Below, piece by piece: positions 1 to 6,933 of a stretch of 20,111 bases of DNA. The notes beneath the pieces were generated by a model. It was given only the letters and a program-made list of their open reading frames with translations. It had not been told where the DNA came from and made no database searches. Position 1 is the first letter of the stretch. Each line of letters starts with the position of its first letter. The translations under genes and the position numbers were made by a program. The DNA is from an uncultured Oscillospiraceae bacterium (GTDB taxonomy: Bacteria > Bacillota > Clostridia > Oscillospirales > Oscillospiraceae), in contig CAJUAC010000053.1 in NCBI GenBank assembly GCA_910583885.1, positions 1-20,111 of the forward strand, read 5' to 3'.

Positions 1-33
1 GGCTGCTGTACGGAAACTGATTGATGGTATTTC

Positions 34-67
34 GCAAAAATAAAGAGCCCCGGATTTCTCCGGGGCT
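34..67 (-). terminator. Intrinsic terminator of the 48-aa gene
   Basis: A perfect 9-bp stem (46-54 with 59-67) closes a four-base loop, GAAA on the minus strand. It is followed on that strand by CTTTATTTTT. It begins 7 nt after the stop codon of the small minus-strand gene, so it fits as that gene's Rho-independent terminator. Confidence 0.85.
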
Positions 68-74
68 GGGGCGA

Positions 75-221
75 TTACTTCATCAACTTTTCGAGGATGA
101 TTGCGCGGGTAAGAAGCTTGCGCAGGAACTTTTCGTTCTGGTTCCGCTCAAGGATACGCTGGATTTCTTCAGTAAGATTCTTATAAGTACTATGCGCTCC
201 GTCTTTCTGATTACGAGCCAT
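75..221 (-). CDS. Small basic helical protein, 48 aa, unrecognised
   Basis: This frame begins MARNQKDGAHSTYKN and ends AIILEKLMK at a TAA stop. An AAGGAG Shine-Dalgarno site sits about 6 nt before the ATG. An extended -10 promoter lies about 50 nt further upstream, and a clean intrinsic terminator follows the stop, so all parts of a one-gene transcription unit are present. The protein is rich in Lys, Arg, Glu and Leu and looks wholly alpha-helical, possibly coiled-coil. It has no signal peptide or membrane segment. I do not recognise the family. It is divergent from the serine recombinase and probably belongs to the same inserted element. A small DNA-binding or excision-factor role would suit the position, but that is only a guess. 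Confidence 0.7.
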   Translation of the reverse strand: MARNQKDGAHSTYKNLTEEIQRILERNQNEKFLRKLLTRAIILEKLMK

Positions 222-272
222 CACGTTCTCCTTCCCACCCTGGCGCCAAGGCTATGTATTTGCGCATGAGAA

Positions 273-300
273 ATTATAACACCGTTTCCTGTCATTTCCA
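273..300 (-). promoter_or_regulatory. Promoter of the 48-aa gene
   Basis: On the minus strand there is a perfect TATAAT at 278-273 preceded by TGT, giving an extended -10 (TGTTATAAT). The best -35 is TGGAAA at 300-295 with a 16-nt spacer, a 4 of 6 match. The start site would lie near 266, leaving a leader of about 45 nt before the ATG at 221. Confidence 0.6.
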
Positions 301-330
301 GTCGAAAGGGCGTGGAAAATGCAATTTTAG

Positions 331-372
331 GAAATAAGAAAACCGCCCCCGGTGTTGGCGCACCGAGAGCGG
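331..372 (-). terminator. Terminator hairpin of the antisense small RNA
   Basis: The stem pairs CCGC (343-346) with GCGG (369-372) and CGGTG (350-354) with CACCG (361-365), with a symmetrical 3x3 internal loop between them. The terminal loop is 355-360. On the minus strand it is followed by TTTTCTTATTT. On the plus strand no T-tract follows, so it would fold in the recombinase leader without terminating. Confidence 0.65.
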
Positions 373-415
373 CAAGTGAAACAATACCGGGACAGGCCCG
401 ATAATCGCTCCGTAC
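331..415 (-). ncRNA. Candidate antisense small RNA to the recombinase leader (~85 nt)
   Basis: The minus strand carries a complete small-RNA unit with no convincing coding frame. TATAAT (427-422) and TTGCAA (451-446) are spaced by 18 nt, putting the start near 415. A hairpin ends the unit: CCGC/GCGG outer and CGGTG/CACCG inner stems (343-372) around a 6-nt loop, followed on the minus strand by TTTTCTTATTT. The RNA would be fully complementary to the leader of the plus-strand recombinase mRNA. The terminator loop reads CGCCAA on this RNA and TTGGCG on the mRNA. UUGGCG is the known U-turn kissing-loop motif in target RNAs of IncI/IncB plasmid antisense control. No expression evidence is available; 5' and 3' ends are estimated. 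Confidence 0.6.
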
Positions 416-479
416 AAAGTGATTATACCACCTGTCCTTGGTTCTTTGCAACCATTTTTGAAAGGACAGGTGATTTTTT
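390..479 (+). promoter_or_regulatory. Attenuator-like leader with alternative hairpins before the recombinase
   Basis: Two exclusive folds are visible in the plus-strand RNA. Fold A pairs GGACAGG (390-396) with CCTGTCC (431-437) and ATAATC (401-406) with GATTAT (421-426), separated by a 4x4 internal loop. Fold B pairs the 11-bp perfect repeat 429-439 with 462-472. It is followed by ATTTTTT running up to the ATG at 480, as in an intrinsic terminator, and it buries the AGGTG Shine-Dalgarno site (468-472). The CCTGTCC segment is shared, so the folds compete. A plus-strand promoter could not be identified by eye between 222 and 343. Confidence 0.55.
422..451 (-). promoter_or_regulatory. Promoter of the antisense small RNA
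   Basis: On the minus strand, TTGCAA (-35, 451-446) and a perfect TATAAT (-10, 427-422) are separated by 18 nt. The promoter lies inside the recombinase leader, between the arms of the inverted repeat 429-439 / 462-472. Confidence 0.6.
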
Positions 480-1856
480 ATGAAGAAAGTACAGGTTTGT
501 CCGCCTCCGGTACGCCGTGCCGCGCTGTATATCCGGGTCTCCACTGAAGAGCAGGCGAAGCAGGGCTACTCCATCCCCGCCCAGCGGGAGGATCTGGAGG
601 GATACGCCCGCCGGAACGGCTTGGCAGTGGCGGGGGTATTCATAGACGAGGGCAAGAGCGCCCGGAAACGGTACACGGCCCGCCCCGCGTTCATGCAGAT
701 GCTGGAGCTGGTCAAGGCCGGGGAGATCGACGTGATCCTGTTCATTAAACTGGACCGCTGGTTTCGGAGCATCGCGGACTACTACGAGGTGCAGAAGATC
801 CTGGACGCTCATAACGTGGCATGGAAGACAACGCAGGAGGATTACGACACTGAGACGACAAATGGTCGTATGTACATCAACATCCGCCTGACCATCGCCC
901 AGGACGAGGCTGACCGTACCAGCGACCGCATCAAGTTTGTGTTCGAGAACAAGGTGACCCACGGCGAAGCGATTTTTGGTAACCCGCCTCTGGGCCTAAA
1001 GGTTGCGGACAAGCATATCGTCCCGGACCCGGAGACGGCCCCCATTGTGCGGGAACTGTTCCGCCATTACGAAGCCCACCGCAGCATCAGCCGCGCTGTG
1101 CGGGAGGTGGGGGATCAGTTTGGCCGCGTCCTGTGGCTGGACGGCACCCGCCGGATGCTCGCCAATCCGCTCTATAAGGGCTTGTACCGGGACAATCCGG
1201 CATACTGTGAGCCGCTGATCCCGCCGGAGGAATTTGACCGCGTGCAGGAGCTTCTGAAGGAACGCTCCATCCGCCACAACCAGACCGGGCGCGTCTACCT
1301 GTTTTCTGGCTTGCTGATCTGTACAGAGTGCGGGCGAAAGATGGCAGGCCGCTACGCGATCACAAAGCGGAAAGAGCATAATTGGGAGTATCATCTTTAC
1401 CGTTGCCCCACGGCGATGCAGTACCACCGCTGTCCGCATCGTAAAGAGGTCAACGAGGCGAAGCTGGAGGAATGGCTGCTGAAACACATACGCTCGGAGC
1501 TGGACGAATATCAGATACAATGGGAAGTTGCGTGCGCAAGTACGCCGACAGCCCCCAAGGTAGACCGGGCGGCAATTCTGCGCAAGCTGGAAAAGCTGAA
1601 ACAGCTGTACATAAACGATTATATCAGTCTGGAAGAATATCAGACGGACTACCAAAGGTACTCTGAGAAATTGAAAGAGGAACCTGCCGAACGGACGCGT
1701 CCAGACTTTGAACGGCTGCACACATATCTCAACCAGGATTTCCAAACGGTCTACTCTGATATGACGCTGTTCCAGCGCCGTGACTTTTGGCACAATATTG
1801 TTAAGGAAATCCGGCTAAATGAAGAAAATTCACCACAAATTATTTTTTGTGATTGA
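480..1856 (+). CDS. Large serine recombinase (TnpX/TndX-like site-specific integrase)
   Basis: This 458-aa protein would cut and rejoin DNA at attachment sites through a phosphoserine intermediate to integrate or excise a mobile element. The N-terminal resolvase domain has YIRVSTEEQ with the catalytic Ser at 21, and KLDRWFRS at 90-97. A 'Recombinase' DNA-binding domain spans roughly 165-265. A zinc ribbon has Cys at 281, 284, 309 and 318, and a charged coiled coil lies near 365-405. The length is normal for large serine recombinases and nothing is missing. The ATG has an AGGTG Shine-Dalgarno site 7 nt upstream, inside a hairpin arm. It is the only long plus-strand gene and runs head-on into truncated minus-strand genes, ending about 20 nt from the apparent junction. 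That is where such recombinase genes usually sit in their elements. Confidence 0.93.
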   Translation: MKKVQVCPPPVRRAALYIRVSTEEQAKQGYSIPAQREDLEGYARRNGLAVAGVFIDEGKSARKRYTARPAFMQMLELVKAGEIDVILFIKLDRWFRSIADYYEVQKILDAHNVAWKTTQEDYDTETTNGRMYINIRLTIAQDEADRTSDRIKFVFENKVTHGEAIFGNPPLGLKVADKHIVPDPETAPIVRELFRHYEAHRSISRAVREVGDQFGRVLWLDGTRRMLANPLYKGLYRDNPAYCEPLIPPEEFDRVQELLKERSIRHNQTGRVYLFSGLLICTECGRKMAGRYAITKRKEHNWEYHLYRCPTAMQYHRCPHRKEVNEAKLEEWLLKHIRSELDEYQIQWEVACASTPTAPKVDRAAILRKLEKLKQLYINDYISLEEYQTDYQRYSEKLKEEPAERTRPDFERLHTYLNQDFQTVYSDMTLFQRRDFWHNIVKEIRLNEENSPQIIFCD

Positions 1857-2168
1857 CTGTACTAATTTAATGAATCCTACCCACGCCATCTGGTCCCTGG
1901 CTTTCAGCTGCTCCGTGGCCCCCGCTGCTTTCGCCAGCTGGGGCATCATGCTCTCCAACCGGCTGTTGGCCGTATCCTCGATCTCCAGCAGGTGATTGTA
2001 CAGGTTCCCGCTGAGGGACAGGCAGTTGAACAGGCCCGGACGGTGCTCCTTCAAGTACCGCAGGCGCATCCTCCCGTACTTGCCCAGGTCCCTCTCCGGC
2101 TGCTCCGGCAGGCCCAGATTGGGAAACAGGTAATCCCCCGCTTGGGTGTAGGTTAAGCTCCTGGTCAT
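1830..2168 (-). pseudogene. tnpV: TnpV family protein, 3' end replaced at a junction
   Basis: Residues 1-98 read as a TnpV protein, named after the Tn4451 gene. Recognisable parts are LTYTQAGDYLFPNLGLPEQ near the start, GKYGRMRLRYLKEHRPGL (29-46) and the closing TEQLKARDQMAWVG (85-98). The usual tail after WVG is missing; it is replaced by a 14-residue unrelated tail ending in KNNLW that reads into the end of the recombinase gene. An AAAGGAG site lies about 9 nt before the ATG, and codons have the high third-position GC of the neighbours, so this was a real gene. TnpV's biochemical role is not established. About 15-20 C-terminal residues are lost, and whether the product still works is unknown. 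It overlaps the broken helicase gene in another frame. Confidence 0.75.
1866..1880. other. Putative junction of a nested element with the conjugative element
   Basis: Both minus-strand frames (tnpV and the broken helicase) lose family resemblance here. tnpV is normal through codon 98 (WVG, 1875-1877) and then enters sequence that belongs to the recombinase side. The recombinase stop is at 1854-1856. A GA dinucleotide, the crossover dinucleotide of TnpX/TndX relatives, lies at 1872-1873. The exact attachment core cannot be set without the other end. Confidence 0.5.
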
Positions 2169-2943
2169 GGCTGACGCTCCTTTCCGCGATTTTCTCGCGC
2201 TCATATCGCTTGATGGTGACTTCAATCTGCCGCAGCACCTGTTCACTGGACCGGCTTACCGCCGTACCCAGCTCGACAATGGCGTCCCTGGTGTTGAAAT
2301 CAAAGACGCTCAGGAAATCCTCATGCCGGAGGTGTTCATCCGGGTCCAGACCACAGCGGGACAGCAGGGTATAGGTGATGCTGACAGCGGCGGCGCTGCG
2401 GAATGCCGCGCCGGTGTTAAACGTATCATACCCCTCCAGGAACGAGCCGTCAACGATACGGAGGATATCCGTTTGATGGCTGTCCCAATATTCCTTTGCC
2501 AGCCGGGATGCGATGTTTTCCAGCTGCGCCGGGAGACCATCCCTGCCGGAGACCTCAAAGCGGCCCTCCAGCGCCGCACCCACCACCTCGCCATGCTCTG
2601 GCCGGTACTGCCAGAGGTTGGGATTCAGGCCGTTGTCCATACGGCCCGTGTCAGATACATCAAACACATATCGCAGTACCGGCCTGCCTTGGCTGGTGTC
2701 GATCAGGGCGATGCCCTTTGACCCGCGCCGGATATACCGCCGCATCCTCTGATTCCAGAAATCCCACTCCGCGCAGGCGGTGGCCTCGGGCCGCTGGGCA
2801 TAGATCATCAGCTGCTCCGGGAAAGGATATTTATAGAGCCGCGCCGCTGTTGTCAAAAACGCTGTCCACGCCTGATAGTTGCCCGTAACCTGCCGGGCAG
2901 TATCATTTGCCAGCTGGAGAGCTGCCTGGAGTTTATTCGTCAT
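1867..2943 (-). pseudogene. Truncated large helicase-methylase (SNF2/DEAD + adenine methylase) of the conjugative element, 5' part only
   Basis: The first ~255 residues, starting MTNKLQAALQLANDTA with YPFPEQLMIYAQRPEATACA nearby, match the N terminus of the very large (about 2000 aa or more) helicase/DNA-methylase proteins of clostridial conjugative elements. Here only 358 codons remain, with no helicase motif and no methylase NPPY. After about ERSVS the reading becomes Gly/Pro/Ala-rich and lies over the tnpV frame, so it is probably out-of-frame translation, then stops just past the recombinase junction. Such helicases can contain a GC-rich linker of their own, so the exact break cannot be fixed by eye. 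The start chosen is the ATG at 2943, overlapping the TTRAP stop by 11 nt with GGAAG about 9 nt upstream; an in-frame ATG at 3000 lies inside TTRAP and is unlikely. Confidence 0.8.
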
Positions 2944-3172
2944 AGGCGAAATCTTCCGGATTGAAATCGGGGGTGAGATCGAGGGCGGCATACTGTTCAT
3001 CGCTCATGGCCCTCAGCTTATCAAGGGCGCTGTCGGTCAGTTCTTGCAGTTCTGCCTCGTCCGGCTCCAGATAGCCCCGCATATCCTCCAGGGCAGCAAT
3101 CAGGCCCTCTCGGGTTCCGGAGCTGTTGTAAATGACAAGCAGATTCTTTTCCTCAAATGTCAGTTCATTCAT
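2933..3172 (-). CDS. TTRAP family (transposon-transfer assisting protein)
   Basis: This acidic 79-aa protein begins MNELTFEEKNLLVIYNSS, followed by a short helical body with REGLIAALEDMRGYL and a C-terminal LDKLRAMSDEQYAALDL. The N-terminal FEEKNLLxIY pattern and small acidic build match the 'putative transposon-transfer assisting protein' family found beside the large helicase genes of clostridial elements. The molecular function is unproven. The length is typical. Its start forms ATGA with the stop of the upstream gene, and its own stop overlaps the helicase start by 11 nt, so all three are probably translated together. Confidence 0.8.
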   Translation of the reverse strand: MNELTFEEKNLLVIYNSSGTREGLIAALEDMRGYLEPDEAELQELTDSALDKLRAMSDEQYAALDLTPDFNPEDFAYDE

Positions 3173-3522
3173 CTCTCCATACTCCTTATTTCAGATTTCA
3201 TACCGGCCTTGCCCGGTACAGCCAGCCTCTCCAGCACGGAGGGAGGCTGTACCCGGCGAAATGCCAGGATTTTACCACTGTTGTTCTGGATGGGCTCATA
3301 CCGTTCCTGAGTCCGCAGATACATACCGTCCATGCCAGCGCCGCCTATGTACAGCCCTCTCCCGTCCTTCTCGCTCTCCAGAAGGACAGAGCCATTTTTG
3401 AGGACAAAACCGGGTTCCATCCGCTGGGACTGGCCCGGCAGTCCACAGGGCACACCGGCCTGGGCGATCTCTACCACCGGCTCCATAAGCTCTCGGTGGG
3501 AAACCGTCTGTAGCTCCCGCAT
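3169..3522 (-). CDS. Unrecognised conserved-looking protein, 117 aa
   Basis: The frame begins MRELQTVSHRELMEPVVEI. The chosen ATG has GGGAGG about 8 nt upstream and lies 5 nt after the stop of the preceding YodL gene; a longer in-frame start at 3645 would overlap that gene and has no good site. The middle has VLKNGSVLLESEKDGRGLYIG followed by MDGMYLRTQERYEPIQ, which looks like a small beta-rich domain. There is no signal peptide, membrane helix or metal motif. The stop overlaps the TTRAP start as ATGA. I do not recognise a family. Tight packing in the operon suggests an accessory role in element maintenance or transfer. Confidence 0.7.
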   Translation of the reverse strand: MRELQTVSHRELMEPVVEIAQAGVPCGLPGQSQRMEPGFVLKNGSVLLESEKDGRGLYIGGAGMDGMYLRTQERYEPIQNNSGKILAFRRVQPPSVLERLAVPGKAGMKSEIRSMER

Positions 3523-3527
3523 CACTG

Positions 3528-6437
3528 TTACCTCCCTACCTCCGCGTCTTTTTTCGACGATGTTTTTTTCCGTTCCTGGGGTGGTTGGCCTTTTAGCCGT
3601 GCTACAACGGATTTTTTCTTTTCCCGATGAACGGCTTCTGCCCAATCTGTCAGGGATATAGGCTGGCCGGACCGGGCCTGCTGCTCCAGCTCCGCAACAG
3701 TGGCCTTTGGACCGTTGTTGATGATGCCGTCCAGCATATTGTCATCATCCTCTATCTGCATCTCTGCATTTTTCAGAGCATTCTCCGGCTGAATGAAATT
3801 GGGTACTCTCGCATAACCCAAGCTGTCGCAGTAATGGAAGGATACCACACCATCCTGTTTTACCGCAATGATATCGCTGACCGACATAGACGGATGCTGA
3901 AAATCGGGGGGATGTTTGTTATTGAATTTTTGCCACAGCCGTTCCATGGCGCTTGAACCCTGTCCCGCCGCCATCTCTCCCGTATAGACCAGATCATAAT
4001 TCTTCCGATCAGGGGTCAGCCCCTTGGACCTCAACCAATCCATATTCATAAAGCGAAGTCCAAGCTGTTCTGCGCTGTCCTTTATCTGGTAAATGGCAAA
4101 ACAGTCTCCCCGGTGTTCCAGAAAAGCCCGCTCCCGGTCCGCCTGCCGGTCCATGCGGTCTGCCACGGCCCGCTTAAAGTCCGGGCTGGCCTCCCATTCC
4201 TCCCGGGGGATGGCGAACAGCACGCCCTCCGGCTGCTCCATCAGGTCTTCCCGGTCAAAGACCATTTCCGGGCTCTCGCCGGAACGCACCATGTAGACGG
4301 TCATATCCCGATCCACCAGCTCCGCGCCCCGATCTCTGGACAGTGGCAGCAGGTCCGTCCCCGCATAGCCCAGCGCCGCCAGACTGTCCAGGGTCATGGC
4401 GCTGTCCGGCGGGGGATATTCATCCAGCGTTGTATCCCCTGTTTCCAGCGGGATGACCTGTACAGGCTCCGGGGTGGAGGGTTCTGGCCGCGCCGGTTCC
4501 TCCCGCCCTCGCAGGGGCAGGGACGTAAAACGCTCCAGTTCCTCCTGTGTAAAATATCCGGTCTCCCGCAGTTCCTCGTGTGTATAGGGAATATCGCGCA
4601 GAGAGATTGCATCAAATACTTTCTCATTGTCCGAAACATGAATGAGGGAATGATCGTTGTTGAGGTAGTGCCCGCGACTGTCGTAGTGATCGCGCCTGCC
4701 CAGGTACACCTTGTCATCCGCGCCCACCAGGGCATCCAGCTCCGCGCCGTCCTGGGTGGTATAGCTGCTGATCCGCGCCGCCCTGACGATGAAAAAATCG
4801 TCATATTGCAGAGAACCGTTTTGCAGCTGCTCCAGCAGATTGGCGCACACCTCCGCTGTTCCTGCAAAGAGCATCCGATCCAGCGCCAGCTCTCCCTGGG
4901 ACGTTCTCTCATATGCTTCGATATAGTGCCGGTCCTCCGCCCCCTCCATCTGAGGGTTTGCGTCCATTTTGTAGACATACCCCGGCTCCGGCGCGGGGGG
5001 CGCTTCAAACTCCGGCGCTCGCACATCCCGCAGGGTGATCGTTCCGGCCTCCAGCCCTGCCATTGTGCGCTGGCACTCGTCCAGGGAGCCGGTAAAGACC
5101 GCCTCTCCGGGTATGGGCTGGCCGTCCCGCTGCGCATAGACGCGGATCATACTGTGGGATTCAGCTGTTTCCGGGCCATATACCGGCTCGATCTTCAGAA
5201 TCATCGCCGCGTCCCATTGGTCACTCAATTTTTCCAGGCGGTCACGCAGGGCGGCGGTGGCTGGCATATTGGCCCTCTTTTCGGCATCCTCCAGGACATA
5301 CCGGAAACTGTTAAAGTTGCCCTCGCGGATATACTTGAGAAAAATCTGTTCAAAGGCATCCCGCTTGTCAGGCGGATGGGGCGCGGGAATCAGCCCTGCC
5401 GCGTACAAGCCGTCCAGATGGGCGAAAAAGTCCGCGACATAGTTCTCTGGTGTATCCGGTTCCTCCGGCACTGGCAGCTCCGGTGTGGTGAGATCAATGC
5501 CCCGCTCCTTGCATATCTCCGCAAAATGCTTGTCAATCGTGGTAATGAGGCCATTCACGGTCTTGGTGATGGTATCCAGGCTGGCTTTCAGCTCCGGCAG
5601 GGACTTGTCCTTACTCCAGCCGGCGATGTAGCCTATGGAGTTGGCGCTGGTGTCGATGCCATAATATTGGCAGACCGCATAGGACACGCTCTCGGCCTCC
5701 ACCTCCATGGTGTTTTCGTCCTTGGCCTTGGGCGGTTCCTTGTCTGTGTTCCCGGCAGCGGCGGAGAGGCGGTTCTTCTCACGGTCATGAAGGACCGCGT
5801 GGCCGATCTCATGGACAGCGGCGCACACCGTCTGCACCTGGCTCATGCCCTCCCGGATGGTAATGGTCTGTTTGGCATGGTTACAGAGGCCGTCTGTATT
5901 CTGGTCAAGAGCCCCGAAGGATATGGGCATGGGGGATGTTCGATGCAGGGCCTCCATGAACGCCTCGTACTGCTGCACATCGCCGGTCAGACCGGCGGCG
6001 AGGCTGGGGAGGGGTTTGCCCTCTGTCTGATCGGCGGAGAAAACCTTCACCGGCTTGAACAGGGGAATTTCCACAGTTTTCTCATCTATGATGATGTTCC
6101 CGTCCGGACCCAGCACCGGGGCCATGGTGTCCGGGTCCAGCCGCATTTCCTCAACCTTCCTTTTCATCGGCGTGGGTGCAATGATGGTCAGGCCCTTCTC
6201 CCCCTTCTTCACATGCCGCCCGGCCTGTTTCCATTTGTGGAAGCCGGCCACAGGTTTGGCGGCATGGGGACGCTGCATGTGAATGAGGATCGTATTATTG
6301 ACGGAATAGCTGTGAAACCGGGACATTGTGCGGAGGTAGTCAAAAAACCGCTCACTCTGAAAGAGCTCCTGGATATTCTGCTCAATCCCCAAAACAATTT
6401 CCTTCACCCGTTCCCGGTTGGTTGGCTGGTCAGCCAT
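3528..6437 (-). CDS. ArdC-like ssDNA-binding / zincin / YodL / DUF4316 multidomain protein
   Basis: A 969-aa polyvalent protein of the conjugative element. Residues 1-130 look like the ArdC N-terminal ssDNA-binding domain (FHSYSVNNTILIHMQRP at 41-57, then KKGEKGLTIIAP). A zincin-type metallopeptidase follows with HEIGH at 209-213 and a likely third ligand in the EAESVSYAVCQYYGID stretch near 245. Repeated Tyr/Asp-rich modules fill the middle. A YodL domain starts near 780 (FAIYQIKDSAEQLG) and a DUF4316-like region with FIQPENALKNAE lies near the C terminus. ArdC proteins protect incoming single-stranded DNA from host restriction, so this protein probably helps establishment in a recipient; that role is inferred. 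An AAGGGAG site lies about 8 nt before the ATG. It follows a strong terminator, so it likely heads a separate transcription unit. Confidence 0.85.
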   Translation of the reverse strand: MADQPTNRERVKEIVLGIEQNIQELFQSERFFDYLRTMSRFHSYSVNNTILIHMQRPHAAKPVAGFHKWKQAGRHVKKGEKGLTIIAPTPMKRKVEEMRLDPDTMAPVLGPDGNIIIDEKTVEIPLFKPVKVFSADQTEGKPLPSLAAGLTGDVQQYEAFMEALHRTSPMPISFGALDQNTDGLCNHAKQTITIREGMSQVQTVCAAVHEIGHAVLHDREKNRLSAAAGNTDKEPPKAKDENTMEVEAESVSYAVCQYYGIDTSANSIGYIAGWSKDKSLPELKASLDTITKTVNGLITTIDKHFAEICKERGIDLTTPELPVPEEPDTPENYVADFFAHLDGLYAAGLIPAPHPPDKRDAFEQIFLKYIREGNFNSFRYVLEDAEKRANMPATAALRDRLEKLSDQWDAAMILKIEPVYGPETAESHSMIRVYAQRDGQPIPGEAVFTGSLDECQRTMAGLEAGTITLRDVRAPEFEAPPAPEPGYVYKMDANPQMEGAEDRHYIEAYERTSQGELALDRMLFAGTAEVCANLLEQLQNGSLQYDDFFIVRAARISSYTTQDGAELDALVGADDKVYLGRRDHYDSRGHYLNNDHSLIHVSDNEKVFDAISLRDIPYTHEELRETGYFTQEELERFTSLPLRGREEPARPEPSTPEPVQVIPLETGDTTLDEYPPPDSAMTLDSLAALGYAGTDLLPLSRDRGAELVDRDMTVYMVRSGESPEMVFDREDLMEQPEGVLFAIPREEWEASPDFKRAVADRMDRQADRERAFLEHRGDCFAIYQIKDSAEQLGLRFMNMDWLRSKGLTPDRKNYDLVYTGEMAAGQGSSAMERLWQKFNNKHPPDFQHPSMSVSDIIAVKQDGVVSFHYCDSLGYARVPNFIQPENALKNAEMQIEDDDNMLDGIINNGPKATVAELEQQARSGQPISLTDWAEAVHREKKKSVVARLKGQPPQERKKTSSKKDAEVGR

Positions 6438-6465
6438 GACAGATCAACTCCCTTCTTAATTTGTA

Positions 6466-6480
6466 ACGGTTTAGAACCGT
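6466..6480. promoter_or_regulatory. Short palindrome ahead of the ArdC/YodL gene
   Basis: ACGGTT and AACCGT are spaced by 3 nt, about 30 nt upstream of the start codon at 6437, between that gene and the preceding terminator. It could be a repressor operator for the second transcription unit. I could not find a convincing -35/-10 pair next to it. Confidence 0.3.
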
Positions 6481-6495
6481 GTTTTTGGCGGGGTG

Positions 6496-6540
6496 TGGAA
6501 AAAGATGCAGGCGTTTCCGGTCCAGCGCCGGAAACGCCTG
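6496..6540 (-). terminator. Strong intrinsic terminator after the Cys-rich VLP gene
   Basis: A perfect 13-bp stem (6508-6520 with 6528-6540) with a 7-nt loop is followed on the minus strand by CATCTTTTTCC. It starts 30 nt after the Cys-rich VLP stop and separates the long transfer operon from the ArdC/YodL unit. Confidence 0.75.
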
Positions 6541-6570
6541 AGAGCAAAGGCTTTCCCTATGCCGAAAGCG

Positions 6571-6933
6571 TTACAGCCGCCCCCTGTACCGGCGCACCCG
6601 ATCCCGGGTTCTGCGCCGCGCCTCCTGCCGGGCGCAGCCGTCACAGTAGGCGGCCCGGTTGCTCCGTGGGAGAAACCGGCTGCCGCAGAGGACACATCGT
6701 TTCCAGTGATGAACGCCGCCCATGATCTCCGTCCACAGTTCCCGGTCAGAGGGGAGCACGGCGGCGCGGAAATATTTGCAGATCAGGGTAGGTGTAATCA
6801 TCTGAGGACATGGGCAGGTATCCCCGTCATCCAGCGGGAGGCAGTTCCCGCCGTCATAGTTGGCACACAGGCGGCGGATGAGCTTTTTGGCGCGGCGGAA
6901 TTGGGCGTCACTCATACGGCACAGCGCGGGCAT
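6571..6933 (-). CDS. Cysteine-rich VLP domain protein
   Basis: A 120-aa basic protein with three cysteine clusters: C-x8-C near residues 23-32 leading to CPCPQM, a single C in ICKYF, and a C-terminal CVLCGSRF ... YCDGCARQE pair-of-pairs that looks like a zinc ribbon. This matches the 'Cys_rich_VLP' family, common beside topoisomerase III in clostridial conjugative elements. The basic tail (RRRTRDRVRRYRGRL) suggests nucleic-acid contact. The function is not established. The ATG at 6933 overlaps the upstream TGA by one base (TGATG), with GGGAGG about 10 nt upstream, so it is translationally coupled. A second Met (MSDAQF) six codons later is possible. A strong terminator follows. Confidence 0.8.
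   Translation of the reverse strand: MPALCRMSDAQFRRAKKLIRRLCANYDGGNCLPLDDGDTCPCPQMITPTLICKYFRAAVLPSDRELWTEIMGGVHHWKRCVLCGSRFLPRSNRAAYCDGCARQEARRRTRDRVRRYRGRL

Noticed and set aside
21..269. An 82-codon plus-strand frame opposite the small gene
   Set aside because: The opposite strand has a promoter, Shine-Dalgarno site and terminator that fit a 48-aa gene exactly; this frame has none.
221..544. A 107-codon minus-strand frame across the recombinase leader
   Set aside because: It crosses a promoter and terminator for a small RNA, lacks a ribosome site and overlaps the 5' end of the recombinase gene.
996..1793. A 265-codon minus-strand frame over the recombinase
   Set aside because: It is antisense to a clear serine recombinase, with no ribosome site or recognisable motif.
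6508..6540. The 13-bp inverted repeat as a transfer origin or attachment site
   Set aside because: The stem is followed by a T-tract on the minus strand right after a gene end, which fits a terminator; there is no relaxase gene or nick-like sequence nearby.
4113..6725. An 870-codon open frame on the plus strand
   Set aside because: It lies opposite the ArdC/YodL gene, has no family-like motifs and arises from the codon bias of the true minus-strand gene.
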